A stretch of DNA of 64,000 nucleotides from Dromaius novaehollandiae (GCF_036370855.1 NC_088101.1:40098544-40162543), one strand, 5' to 3'; positions 1-10,720 are shown, numbered from the stretch's first letter. Notes: a model not told the origin generated them from the letters alone. Program-made: numbers and translations.

Positions 1-580
1 GCCCAGCCCACACCCGGCACCGTCGGCGCCGGGCCCAGCTCAGCTCTTCAGCGCGTGGCTTTCCCTGCTCCACTCTGTTTTATTGAAGGCAACCTGGATG
101 GGTATGGCCAGAGGGGAGAAGGGGGTTAAGGCTCTGGATCTTCTACTTCAGAACAGGAGACTTTGGGGAGTAGTTTGGGAGTCCAGAATAAGCAGCCGAG
201 AAAATGAGTAGAGAAGAAAAGAGAAGAGCAAGGTGCTGAGGATGGTGCTGGACAGAAACACCCTGTGATCAGGCAGTCATGGAGAGGGCCCAAAACCGGG
301 AAGGCTGCTGGCTGTGCGTGTGCTGCTCATCTGTAGATTTTCTTCTGAAGGACATTTGTTTTCTCATGCCTGGTTAGAAGTCAGGGATGCAAACGTGGGG
401 AGGACTGTGCGTCCCCCCGTGCGGGACGTATGTTAGCAGAGGAGTGCCTCTGTAAGCATTGCTTCAGCGCTGGCTCTGCAAAGAGGTTGCAGGAACTCAT
501 TGGTCATGATTTTATCTCTCTACCTGAAATACATAAATAGCCTAAAGGTGCCTCTGATGGCCCTCTTCCAGCTCTTTGAT
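1..580. other. non-coding, CpG-dense at the left edge
   Basis: The first 60 bases are very GC- and CpG-rich, including the palindromic run GGCGCCGGGCCC, and may be the tail of a CpG island that continues to the left. The rest is unique-looking sequence with no codon structure, repeats or RNA gene that I can recognise. Confidence 0.4.
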
Positions 581-790
581 GTGCCAGAGATAATTTCTCT
601 ACATACTCCCTCAACCTGTCCCCACTCCCTGCCTAAGGTTTAATGTTTCTACTTGTTGTGTTTACCTGTCTGTACTAGACTGTAAGCTGTGCAAGGCAGG
701 GACCTTGCCGTCTTTTATGTCCAAGTACCTTGAAGAAGCTGTAACGTCAACAGCTATAAAATGTGATATAAATTATCAAAGCAACATAAA
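581..790 (+). repeat. old L2/MIR-like repeat tail
   Basis: The block around 676-705 reads like the widespread amniote tail 'gactgtaagct...ggcaggga-cc...gtctttt', followed by an AT-rich end with 'ctataaaatgtgatataaatta'-like sequence. The same tail type occurs at about 13,155 and 27,728. The family assignment (L2 or MIR/CORE-SINE 3' end) rests on recalled consensus texture, not an alignment. The copy is strongly diverged. Confidence 0.45.
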
Positions 791-1625
791 CTAACGCTGT
801 TCAACTCTTTGCCTCTTCTGCACCGGGGAAGCTTTCTGTGCCCCGATCGCCGTCCCTGACGCCAGCTCAGCCCCATCTGCGTGAAGCAGCTGTGGCAGCC
901 GGTCAGGAGGGCACGTAACACCCCTCAGATAAGCCCCGTGGCAGCTACTAAAAGCAGGGGTGGTAGCTTGTGCCTGCCTGCAGCCAGGCTCCTTACACCA
1001 TGCATTGCCGCAGAGGTGCCAGCGGTGGTAAGACGTCCTCGCAGCCCGGCACGTCCCCGAGCCAGGGCTGCTGCGCTTTGGGGAGCACGTGCCATCACTT
1101 GGACCCTGTCTCTGGCACGCTTGCAGGCAGCTCCCACTCTCCTTCCCTCCTCTGGAGCCAGCTTTCTTTCTGGGATGTGTCAGGGAGACAGCTTGTTTTT
1201 ATAACCTCTGTGCTGGCTGGAGGTGATGCCTCTGCCGCGGCGGCCGGGCAGCAGGCTTTGATCCGGCACATCGGTGCCTCCTCTGGGAATTCGGGCCTCT
1301 GAGCCTCGTTTGGCTGTTGCTCCCGGGGCAATAGCCAAGGGGATTTCCCCGAAGTAAAGAGCCATCAAACCTCATCCGCTCCGGCTTGCTATTCCTGTGT
1401 CCCCAGCCCTTGAGGTCGGCACCTGGCGCTGAGGCTTCAGGCAGAGAAATCTCCCAGCAAAAGCCCAGTGTGCAGCCAGACGCAGCGCGGGCCGGGGGCA
1501 GGGGGAGAGGCTTACTGTCCCTGTCCGTAACAATGCTGACAAGGCTTTCATATTTCTCATGCCGGCTGGATTTCTGCAGCGTTGGTCCTCGATACTTGGA
1601 GGCAGGCTAAGCCGAGCTGTAGTGC
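791..1625. other. CpG-moderate non-coding block
   Basis: This is GC-rich sequence with overlapping short open frames on both strands. That is expected where stop codons are rare and argues against any one frame being real. No start context, splice pattern or known domain is visible. It may belong to the regulatory landscape of a gene outside the window. Confidence 0.35.
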
Positions 1626-2130
1626 TCATGCACATATAGGTTGCTTTTCTTCCTCAGTAAAACTTCTTTCCAAAGATATGCGAGTGGAGTTGTGCGAAAG
1701 GCCCCATAAACCATTCGCGCAGGGCACTGCAGACCATATGCAGACCTTCATGCTCCTGGCCAGCCGGGCTGCCCTGCTCGAAGCTGGCGTTTCATTAGGT
1801 TTCCGAAGAGCTTGCATTTTTGGTGACTTTTTTTGCACATCTGCTCCTGCAGATTGCTCAAGGCTCTTCCATATTTCTTTCAAACAGAGCTATTATTTCG
1901 GTGACCCGAGCCTGCTGTTCGCTGATGAATTGGATGCTGTTCATTGCAGCTCGAAATACTGTTTGCCGCTCTTAATGCTCTCCATTCATTTTCTGCGGCG
2001 ATCGGATTCATAACAGCAGATATGCAGCTTTCATTGATACTCGATGCAGCAGCAATACCCTCAGCAAAGGCTTTTTTGTGCGCTCGGCTCCAAACCTTTC
2101 AACCGGGCTATCGTGGAAAGCCATAATGTC
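1626..2130. promoter_or_regulatory. candidate conserved regulatory element
   Basis: Unlike its CpG-dense neighbours, this block mixes AT-rich motif-like words with retained CpGs and has no repeats. It carries several TTCATT/ATTCAT words around 1,925-2,040, and short segments such as 'gcggcgatcggattcat' look like an enhancer rather than a decayed repeat. The frames that run through it change strand and frame and show no protein-like composition. Conservation cannot be tested here, so this is inference from sequence texture. Confidence 0.35.
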
Positions 2131-2149
2131 CCTTTTCTGCGATGCCCCC

Positions 2150-2425
2150 AGCCACCTGCAGCCCGTGAAAGGGCACATTGTTCCCGCGAGCAAGGCAACA
2201 ACCCCCGCAGTGTCCGGGGGGCTGCCGGGGGGGTCGGGGCAGGCGCTTCCTACCCTGCCCCCTCCTTCGACCCCCGCCGCCCCGCTGGGGACTGAATTTC
2301 GTCCCCACCGCTGCCTCGGTCCAAACGGCAGGGTAACTCGCAGGGTGGGATTTTCTTCAGTGCTGCGGGAGCCTCCGGAGCCCGCGCTGCGGGGGGCTGG
2401 CTCTCTGGGGCAGCGGTGCCGCTAG
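2150..2425. other. GC-rich, CpG-containing segment
   Basis: This stretch is dominated by C and G runs (2,212-2,290) with moderate CpG. Open frames exist in several phases because stops are rare. I see no recognisable protein, promoter core or RNA. Confidence 0.35.
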
Positions 2426-2959
2426 CAGCAGCTCCTGGCGGCTGGGTTTTAAGTGCACGGTCACAATTTTCTCGTTATCTCTGGAAAACCATATGCCACT
2501 AAGGGGCCTGGAGGGGGAGGGGGGCCTTTTTTTTTTTCCCCCTCTTCCTTCTTTTCCCAAAAAAGCACTTGTGTGGGGGGAAGATACTGCACTACCTTTT
2601 GCTCAGAGAAAAGCAGTCTGACAGCTTAGCACCGCTTAGAGACAGGAAAATTACTTTGTCTAGTGAATATTCTAAAGAGATGAAATAACAGGGCGAGATC
2701 CAAATCCCCTGTTTGGCAGGAGAGCTGTCTAACTCCTGCGAAGCCAACAAGTGCCTTGTTTTGCTCAGCTTTTGCAGAATAACCGAAGAGGAGGAAGAGT
2801 GGGACTTTCTGTGAGCGCTTCCTGCTAGAGAAAGGGAAGGTCCAGGCTGAAATTCATGCTGGCGACCGCAGGAAAAGCCTCTGCCCCAACAGATCCGTGC
2901 TGGTTTGTTTTGGGCATAGCCCTTCTGGCACTTACTAGCTTCACCTGCTCGCAGAAGGA
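2426..2959. other. unique non-coding sequence
   Basis: It contains a G-run followed by a T-run near 2,511-2,540 and otherwise ordinary sequence. I see no gene or repeat. Confidence 0.4.
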
Positions 2960-3640
2960 GTTGTCACCTGGCGCGCGGCGCTGTCAAGCGCCACCCAGCA
3001 GCCGCGCGGGGCGGCCCGGCGTGGTGCGATGCCAACCCTGTGCTCACCCGCCTTGTTCGTAACTAACAACTACGTTTGGAGGGGATGGCAACGCCGCTTA
3101 AGAAAAACACGGTGCTTAGAGGAGGATGGCTTGTACGCCGAGCTAGGAAAATGCAGGGGGACGGCACGGGGCCGGGCAGCGGGGGCTGCCGCGCAGCACG
3201 TTATTTCGGGCCCCGCGGCCGAGAGACGGGGCAGGCGGATGCAGCGCGTTGAAGCACGACTTGTCCCCTGCGCTGCACTTCGCCTTTCCTCTGCGTCGCC
3301 GTCTCCGGCGGGGCGAAAGCTGGGCTTGCTCCTGCACCTCGGCAACAAGCACAAGCTGTCGCCTACCTCTCTGTTTTGCTTTGTTTCAAAGCAACTGCTT
3401 TAAAGCGGCGCGCGGGGCTCGGCGGTGGCCCCGGGGCAGCGAAGCGCTCGCCCCTCTGCCGGGTCCCTTCTGCGGCAGGGAGGAGCGGAGCCCACAGCCC
3501 GGGCCCGCAGCGCCGGCAGGGCGGTAGCGCGCAGGGGTTCCCCGCGGCCGCGGTCTCGCCGGGGCCGAGCCGCTTGTTTGTCTTGTGGGAGAAGCCCGCA
3601 GCCGCAGTGAGCGCCGCGTATTCGATCCCGTCCGAGGTCA
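2960..3640. promoter_or_regulatory. CpG island
   Basis: CpG is dense throughout, with clusters at 2,970-3,035, 3,135-3,245 and 3,400-3,620, and GC content is high. In vertebrates such islands usually mark promoters or developmental regulators. No TATA box, convincing splice donor or protein-like first exon can be picked out, and frames on both strands are equally open. Direction of transcription is therefore unknown. An orphan island or an alternative promoter is equally possible. Confidence 0.5.
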
Positions 3641-3725
3641 TTTCTTTTCCTATCTGTAACATTCCCATTGCAAATGCCTATAGCTGTTTAATTAATGTAA
3701 CAGTTCAGATTGCTCAATGAACACG
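3641..3725. promoter_or_regulatory. candidate conserved element beside the CpG island
   Basis: A short AT-rich block sits directly at the edge of the CpG island. It contains a TEAD-like ACATTCC, a POU/CEBP-like ATTGCAAATG and a homeodomain-like TTAATTAATG in close succession. The clustering of such motifs next to an island suggests an enhancer or proximal promoter. The motifs are read by eye and binding is not demonstrated. Confidence 0.3.
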
Positions 3726-4260
3726 TTACCTCTCTTGTCCCCGTGATCTAAAGCCCAGCGCTGTGGCCGTCACCTCGGCTTTGCGGCTGAGCGGCTGAGG
3801 CACCAATAAGCAAACGCTACCCCGGCTCTTACTGGGGGGATGATCCTTGCAGCAGGAAGACATGTCTCTCAGGGACATCTGCCCAGGTGCCCGGAGCCAT
3901 TTTTGCTGCTCAATCCAACGCAGCAAATTGTGAATTTTTCCAAGGAAAGGGTGCCCCATGCCGTCAGTTCCTATTGAAAGAGCTGGGGGCTGTGGTGGTG
4001 GTGCTGCGCTCCTGAAAATCAGGCCGTACTTGGATGGGAAAAGGCAGAGCGAGGCAGGACAGGAGTGATCAGCCATCTCTGTGAGGAGAGACCAAATCAA
4101 TCAGCTTCAGCTTAGAAAAGAGATGACTTTGGGGTCCAGCAGACATCTCTAAAATCACGAAGCGCAGGAGGAACGGGAATGGCTGTTCATTAGACAAGAG
4201 CCAAGGGACAGCAAATGAAGTCATCAGGCAGAAATTTTTAAGGCATAGAGGAGGAAGCCG
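3726..4260. other. no gene seen
   Basis: Unique-looking intermediate-GC sequence. The longest frame, on the minus strand, has no recognisable domain and a composition typical of random translation. Confidence 0.4.
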
Positions 4261-4261
4261 C

Positions 4262-4375
4262 TTCTCACCCGACCATAATTAATTGGAGCAGCTCATCACC
4301 ACGGGATGTGCTGGATGCTGAAACTATGAATTGGTTGAAGAAGCAATTAGACAAATTAATGGGAGAGCAGCGCGT
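4262..4375. promoter_or_regulatory. candidate conserved element with homeodomain-like sites
   Basis: It contains closely spaced TAATTAATTGG and CAATTAGACAAATTAATGG words, typical homeodomain core sites, in a small block bounded on the right by CpG-rich sequence. A regulatory role is inferred from motif density alone. Confidence 0.35.
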
Positions 4376-4789
4376 GGAGCCTGCTAGAGCTGCCGATGCG
4401 GATGCCGCCTCCAGCTCGGCAAGCTGGGGAGCTGCAGGCCGCCGGGGCTTGCAGGGCTGCTCCGGCCCCGCTTTCCCTGGGGACCCGCTACCAGCCAGAG
4501 CTGCAGGGTGGCCGGGCCAACGCGGGCGGTAGCCCACGGCTCCTCCCGAGGCTCTCCACGCCCCAGCTGAAACGCTCCCTTTGCAAAGATTTTTTTTTTT
4601 TTTCCCCCCTCAAATGTGAAAAAAAAGCAAAGGACTGGCTTCTGAGTACCACAGTGAGCTAGTGCAGAGGGGGAGCAGGTCTCGGCAGCTCTCGCCCCTC
4701 AAGGTGTGTTTCTCGAGGAGCCTAAACTGGCAGAGCCGAGGCACCGGGACCCGCAGCGGTGCGTGCCAACGTTTGCATTTACGTTTTAA
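4376..4789. other. CpG-rich segment, no gene seen
   Basis: CpG density is high from about 4,376 to 4,560. A T-run, a C-run and ordinary sequence follow. No protein-like frame stands out. Confidence 0.35.
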
Positions 4790-5100
4790 ACGCTCAGTCA
4801 GTTTTGATAGCTTAATCTTGGGGAATTAGACAGCTTAATCAGACAGAAAGAGAAGCTGTACAAAGAAGGCTCTGTGAAACCGCAGGGCTCTGGGTAGGGA
4901 GCCCCAAGTTCAACTGCATTTCTGTCTAATGCAGCAGTTTGCTGGGGCACTTTCTAGACAAGTGCTGGAAAGCGATTTCATGTGAGGCGATATGTAAAAT
5001 AAGACCTGTGATGTGTTTAGTATATTAAAGAACACAGCCAGAGCTTTAGGATAAAAGGGGATAAAATAAACAGCATGGGAATTCAGGCAGCAGCATTTTT
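4790..5100. promoter_or_regulatory. candidate conserved element
   Basis: This AT-richer block has repeated 'agcttaatc' words (about 4,809-4,840) and TTTAAA/TAAAAT stretches between GC-rich flanks. It contains no repeat that I recognise. The alternation with CpG-rich DNA matches other enhancer-like blocks in the first 11 kb. Confidence 0.3.
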
Positions 5101-5399
5101 CGCCCGGCAGAGAGAGGTAGGACGTTGATGGGGTCAGGTTGCCTTTTCTGCACCTCCCTGGGGTGGAAGTGACCGTAACGTTGGCCTAGGACCGCCCTGC
5201 CCAGGGGTCTCCTGGCGCTTTGTGAGAAGTCTCACTCTGGGGCCATGTGGCCCAAAAGCTACGTGGCCGTGCGGGACAGCAGCACTGCGCGTGGGACAGG
5301 GCAAGTCTGATGGGGTGGCTGTCGGGGTGAGCCCTCTTGGGCGCTTTATTAGGGGACAGTCAGTAGACGTGATCTACGGACTGTGAATAGATACAAACT

Positions 5400-5720
5400 A
5401 GATTTGCCTCTGCTTGTTGAGATTCAGCAAACAGGCAGTTTCTTCCCAAGCAGATGGGTTTCTGTCTGACTCCAACCTTTTTGGCCGAGCATGACTTCAG
5501 AGCAGAGCTGCGGCGAGGCTGTTTATTGCTAGCCAACAACTGCCTTTGGAAATCGGTCTGGGGGAATAACACGGGCGACAGCCGTGCCTGCCTGCGAGCC
5601 AGCACTCCTGGGCCTCCACGGAAATTCATGAGCCCTGCTGTATAATCAGGTCTCCTATAATCAGGTCTCCTACGCCCACTTATCCTATCTTGATTAGTTG
5701 GAAAATTTGTATTCACCCAT
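5400..5720. promoter_or_regulatory. candidate conserved element
   Basis: A mixed-composition block with retained CpGs and words such as 'cttgattagttgg' near its right end. It includes the exact 15-base tandem duplication at 5,641-5,670. Frames on both strands pass through it without protein-like character. Confidence 0.28.
5641..5670 (+). repeat. exact 15-base tandem duplication
   Basis: The unit TATAATCAGGTCTCC occurs twice, back to back, with no mismatch. Each unit contains TAATC, a core of bicoid-class homeodomain sites. Perfect identity suggests a recent slippage event or an assembly duplication. Confidence 0.9.
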
Positions 5721-6375
5721 GAAAAATGTACTTGCCTCAACGTGTGCAAGCGTGAGATTATTTAGCAGTGCTCCAGAAGGGCAGGCGAGTGCCCAGGGTG
5801 CCCGACCCATGCCGGGGTGGGTGCTGAGTGCTTTGCAGAGCCATCCCGTGCAGGCTGCAGTGCTCAGCCTTTCCCCCACGAGGCAATGGCATGTATTTCA
5901 CAGAACAGAGACAAGTTATTGTAAGGAAATAGTGGAAGGATTTGCAAGCTGCAGGAGCATCCTCTTTGCACCTTATTCATCCCTTGCTTTTTGGGGAGTT
6001 GAAACTCTCCATGCATCCTTATTTCTCCATTTATTCTCTTTTTTGCATTACCTTCTCTCTAGTGCTGCTTGCAATGCTCTTATTCCAGCACTCGAGCCCC
6101 TCTTATTGTTCCTTGCTTGCTCCCAGCGCACTCAGCAAGGCTCCCTCCTCTTCCCCCACTCCTGTTTTCTGTTTTGAGGGTGACCCCAGAGCTTGTCTCT
6201 GCAAACCAGCCAGCCTTGGCAGGGCGACTGGTGCTCCTTGCAATGCAGCACCCACCCCAGCAGCCCCCCTGCCCTCTTCCTAAAGCTGAAGCTGCACTTC
6301 AAGGCATGAAGCGAAGCAAAAATCTCTGCATTTGCAATTCCCTGCCAGATAGCATGAGGCAGCGAGGAGGCAGAG
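5721..6375. other. no gene seen
   Basis: A pyrimidine-rich stretch (about 6,000-6,300) keeps several plus-strand frames open at once. This explains the long open frames here. No coding evidence is visible. Confidence 0.4.
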
Positions 6376-6600
6376 GATAATCTATTCAGGTCATTAAGAT
6401 GTGGGCAGAACTCAGCCTGTCCTAATGATCCCCTTTGAAATTCTATATATGTATAATTAATCTTGTACGCCAGTGCATCCCGACTGAAACTGGTATTGCA
6501 GTTCTGTTTCTAAACATCTGCTTTTGTATTCAGCACTTTGAGGTAGTTTACATAAAGGGGTGGCTTTAATTCATGTTCCCATCGTAACTGCCTTGCAGCT
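6376..6600. promoter_or_regulatory. candidate conserved element
   Basis: An AT-rich block between GC-rich segments, containing 'cattaagatg', 'cctaatgatcccc' and 'tataattaatctt' homeodomain-like words. No repeat signature is visible. The role is inferred from texture only. Confidence 0.3.
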
Positions 6601-6963
6601 GTCCCCTCTGCTGGGAGCATCCGGCTGGCCCCCCTGCCCAGTTTTTGGCAGGGGCAGACTTAGGGAGGGTAGAAGGGGCCATGGCCCGCCCGGGCAGTGC
6701 TAGCAGACTCGGCCCGCGCTTTGCGGCGGGCGACGGAGGAGCATGGCGGTGTGCCCGGCCCGGCTCTGTTCCCCGGCCTTGTTGCAAACCGGGGTGGAAA
6801 TCCTTTCCGGCAGGATGTGCGACTGCCTGCAGCAAGGTACCTCTCCAAAGCATCTATCACAGTGCCACTCCGATCTTGATCTGGGGTCTTTGCATGTGAC
6901 CACGACAGACATCTCAGGGGAGGCAAGAAGGGCAATTTCGAGGCATAGGAAATTTAGGAAATT
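6601..6963. other. CpG-containing GC-rich segment
   Basis: CpGs cluster at 6,680-6,775. Frames are open on both strands, and none resembles a known protein. The segment ends at an alternating purine-pyrimidine tract. Confidence 0.35.
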
Positions 6964-7031
6964 CGTGTGTGTGTGTGCGCGTGTGTGTGCGCGTGTGTGT
7001 GCGCGCGCGCGTGTGTGTGTGTCTCTCTCTT
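6964..7031. repeat. mixed (GT)n/(GC)n tract followed by (TC)n
   Basis: From 6,964 to about 7,020 the sequence alternates strictly between pyrimidine and purine as blocks of GT and GC dinucleotides. A TC run to 7,031 follows. Alternating tracts containing CG steps are the classic Z-DNA-forming type. The long frames on both strands here simply reflect the repeat. Confidence 0.95.
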
Positions 7032-7735
7032 TCACGTCTCAGGCTGCTGGAGCTTGCGGCCCAGAGCCCAAGCGCATGGCAGAGGGATATGAACAAGCGA
7101 CATATCGCAAAGATCTGTGGTAATTGCACGCTTTCTCCAACACCTAGAGCAATTGCGTTGATCTCAGGACAGAGCTGAAGCTTTCAGTGAAAACAATAAA
7201 TAACAGATGCTGGACTTAAGAACAAGCTCTCTTATGTCCCAAGAGGCAACAAAACGTCTTTGTCAGCACCAGAACCAGCCTTTATGGTAACAAAACCGAG
7301 AGGGAGAGGAGGAAGCGGGAAAGTACGGTACCACCATGTTCAGTGCTGAAACTGTAGTGAACAGTGTCAACAGACGTGTATGCACATACACACAGAGAAG
7401 AAGCTATGTAAACATCACCTTATATTTTTGTTGGCTAGCCGTCAAATTCTGCATTAGCACTGGCTGAACGATTGATTCGAAGAGTTTGGCGGCCAAAGAG
7501 AAAACCTGAAACACAAAATTTTACTTCTGGCAGACCCCAAAAGCAAGGTGTTGTTCTGTCTCCAGGTTAGTTAACTCTCCTCACACTCATTTTGAAACTT
7601 CAGGATGATTTTGGACAGAGGACACTTGCCGCCAAGCAGAGTCCAAGCAACAGAGTCCAAGTCCAAGTCTCCGGCTGGACCCACGTTAAACGTGTCAGAG
7701 GACCAGGAGTTTATTGCTCTTTTCTCCCCCCTCAT
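7032..7735. other. no gene seen
   Basis: Mixed unique sequence with no repeat or coding signal that I can support. Confidence 0.4.
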
Positions 7736-8480
7736 CAGCCAGCGGGCAAATACAGCCTCCCGCCGCGAGGAAGGTGGCCCCGAGGGCGAAGGCGGGCGGC
7801 TGGGGACCTGCCGGCACGGGGTGCCTGCAGGCCGGCCTCACCGGGGAACAACCAGGCGCGGCGGCGCTGCGATGGCTCAGCCAGCGCGGGGTCTCGGTGC
7901 ATGCCGCGACTCACCAGGCCTCTCCTGTCTGAGGCCACACCAGAGGGGCAAGGCAAAACCCCTAAACAGCAAAAATGATTTATGCTGAGCATTGCAGCTC
8001 ACAGGCAGGCTTCCCCTTTAAATCAAAGGTGATCTGCAACCAGCAGCCAGAAATCCTCTGGCTGCTCCCAGCCCTGTCCCGTGCCCCAGACCCCTGGTTC
8101 CAGTCCCCGTCCCTCTCCCCCAATCCCCTGTCCTGCCCCAGCCCCTTGCCCACCCCGTGCTGTGCGAACTTGTAGCAGCATTAACCTGAGCCAAAGCCCG
8201 GGGCGATATTCAGCTCAGATTTATGTGAAAAGGCAGGAGGGGTCCCCGGTGCTGGGAAGCAGGTGGGATGCAGCGCCTCGAAGCGCCGGCGCTTCCCTGC
8301 TGCGCACAGGCCGACGGCGCCGGCAGCAGCCCCAGCCCAACGCGCGTTTTGGAGCGACACCGGCGAGGGCAGCAGCTTGCGGGGGAACCTGGTGGAGAGG
8401 CCCCCGCGCCTCGCTGGCCCCCTGCCGCCGTGCCACCCCCGAGAGCATTATCTAAGTTTGCCTAAAGCTCAGCAACGCGG
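7736..8480. other. GC- and CpG-rich region with pyrimidine run
   Basis: CpG-rich parts (7,760-7,900 and 8,260-8,450) surround a C/T-rich stretch (8,060-8,165). Four or more frames are open simultaneously, the usual sign of low stop-codon content rather than coding. It may be a weak CpG island. Confidence 0.35.
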
Positions 8481-8860
8481 AGAAAAAAGAGCTCCCTCCA
8501 CCCCCCCCCCCCAGGTTTCTGAGGTCAAATTAAAACGAGGGTAAATACCAACTTGCTTTCTGAAGATAAAAGCCATGTGCTTCCTTTTATTTTTACATTT
8601 AATCAAGAAATGAGATTAGAAAGCGGTAACAAGCTACTTCTGTTCACTACAGTGGTAACGAATGGCCGGACTCCTGAAGGTAACCAGACTGCCGTCCCTG
8701 GGAAGGATGATGCGGCTGGTGCAGCCTCTCTCAGGCTGCAGTCCTACGGTTTCAACCCTGTCGATTAATCCAGCTGTGCTCCTTGAAACCTCCTGTAAAG
8801 CACAGCATGGTCATGCCACACTGTACTGCCCGCATGCCACACAGCTCACTAATACTTTTA
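8481..8860. other. no gene seen
   Basis: It includes a run of 12 C at 8,501-8,512. Otherwise this is ordinary intermediate-GC sequence. Confidence 0.4.
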
Positions 8861-8879
8861 TTTAGTAATAACGTGGCTA

Positions 8880-9230
8880 CCAGCCGTCACCTGTCACGGG
8901 TACCTAAGCAATGTGACATTAATGACTCAGCCGCATTCCTGGGAACACCTTGGCCATAGACACACTTCTGTGCACGCTCCACACCCTTTCGTGCAGCCCT
9001 TAATACACCTCCGCTGAAAAGCATCTCCGCGCTGTTGGCTGGCAAAAGTGGTCCGCTGTGGGTTTAGCCACTTGGCTACTGTTATGTAAACCTGTGAGTG
9101 TACAACCCACTTGGAATAATGTACCGTTAAAAACATGTTAATGGTGTTTGCCTGTACACATTTGCTGCTCAAAGGGCTGGGATGCAGAAGCATTTATTTT
9201 ATAGCAATCTAAAACCAAGGTTGCCACAAT
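8880..9230. promoter_or_regulatory. candidate conserved element
   Basis: It contains an AP-1/MAF-like word within 'cattaatgactcagcc' at about 8,919-8,934, plus retained CpGs in otherwise AT-leaning DNA and several 'gtta' words. I recognise no repeat. This is an enhancer-like block by texture. Confidence 0.3.
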
Positions 9231-9359
9231 ATGATACGCATGTGGAATAAAGACACTGAGAAATGATATCCTGCATCTCTGTAGATACATGTACTTAACA
9301 AAGCAGATATAAAAAAGAGGCTTATTTTGGATAATGCATTTAGGATTGGACAAAAATGA

Positions 9360-9910
9360 TTATCTGCAGATTCACCTAATGATTTATAATGTTTTTTTTT
9401 ACCTGAACATGTAGTTTGTATAAGTGCATTGCAAAGTTTAAGATCTGATCCTGTTTTCACACAAGTTTCTCTGAAGTTCGTATTGGGGCCGTACTGTTTG
9501 TATAGCACAGCTCTCACTGTAGTGCAAATTCAGCTAATCCCTATTCCCATCACAACGCATGGTCAGAATAACTTTAAATGTTACAAGCTGTGGCTACATT
9601 TGCATTCTGCTCCTTGCTTGCTGCAGTCCACTGTATTTGTTGATAGATACAATTCAAATTGAGCCTGGCAATCTGCATCCTAAACAGTTTTTAGATGTTG
9701 TCATTTGTTTATTTGCTAATATCTTTTTTTCTTTTACCTTCCCCCCTTCCGTCTCCACATATGTTTATCTACTCGGCTTATAATACTTTTAAGAAGTTAA
9801 AAACAGATTTTCCCCCAACTTACTTGTTTAGATACAGAAGTGGCTATAGGCAAACGAGTTTACAAAATAAACCGGATGGTTTTAACCACCTTCACAGTGG
9901 GATAATCCCA
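9360..9910. promoter_or_regulatory. candidate conserved element, AT-rich
   Basis: A long AT-rich, repeat-free block inside the GC-rich left part of the window. It has homeodomain-like words ('cctaatgatttataatg', 'gctaatccctatt') and T-rich stretches. Its contrast with the surrounding GC-rich DNA is typical of a conserved non-coding element. This was not tested. Confidence 0.3.
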
Positions 9911-10415
9911 TCCATTGTGGGGAGCTGAGCACGCTTTACGCTGCCTGCCTCCAGAGAGACGGAGACAAACCAGTGCAAACTCTGTGTGTGTAAACAAGAC
10001 CTGGCAGTGTCACTTCTTTAAGGTGGGGAGTCTCAGGAGTGCATGTTTCCGCAGCGCTTTGCTTGGTGCGCCGGTCTTCAGCCTTTTGTCACCACTGCAC
10101 GTGTAAGATTACGGTGCCGCACAGACTGTATTTTTGCTGCCACAGGTGCCTGCCCTTCGACTGTTTCCCTGGACATTCATCCCTGTCTGCGCCATGAGTT
10201 TTTATTTTACTGCGGCTTTTCGCTGCGCTTCTCTCCACTGCTGGGCCCCTCGCCAAGAAGACGGGCAACTTGGTATGCAGTTTGCTGTTGCTGGATCACG
10301 TGAAATGTGTCAGATCCCGAGGCCCCGTGAGTCCTGCTTGAGCAGCCACGGCGAGGCGGCCGGAGAAGGAGCCACGGGGGAGCTTCTCGTGCGTCTGCCA
10401 GGCTCCTGGGAGGCC
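9911..10415. other. no gene seen
   Basis: Intermediate GC content with scattered CpGs. Several short frames overlap on both strands and none is protein-like. Confidence 0.38.
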
Positions 10416-10720
10416 GCCAATGAATAAAGTGTTTCACTTAAGCGCCCAAAGACGGCAGACTCCCTGTTCCCGGGTAACCAAGAGAAGCTACGATGGATGA
10501 GACTTTCCCCCGCTGTAAGCTGCGAGGCATGCAGAAGCCTCTCCTTTTGTTTCCCAAATTCGCTGCTGACTGCCAAATCTACCCAGCCTGACATCATCCT
10601 CCGCTAAGGGTGAATCAGCGCGGCTGGGGAGCCTGGTTCTGCAATCTCCTAATGACAATTCGCCGCGGCTTGTCCCTGTATCAACTGGCCAGGGAAACAA
10701 CATTAGTGCCCGGTAAGCAA
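10416..10720. promoter_or_regulatory. candidate enhancer with NKX-like palindrome
   Basis: At 10,427-10,439 the sequence is AAGTG-TTT-CACTT, two inverted half-sites of the NKX2/T-box half-site type. It continues to CACTTAAG, a good NKX2-class core. Further along, 'tcctaatgacaattcgc' offers homeodomain and SOX-like words, and CpGs are retained. A regulatory role is inferred. Confidence 0.35.

Noticed and set aside
6700-7178. Frames with cysteine/valine/arginine or threonine/histidine/arginine repeats
   Set aside because: They are translations of the GT/GC dinucleotide tract on either strand.
881-8544. Many overlapping open frames on both strands in the GC-rich left part
   Set aside because: Several frames are open at once on both strands, as expected where stop codons are rare. 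No domain, codon pattern or consistent splice structure supports any of them.
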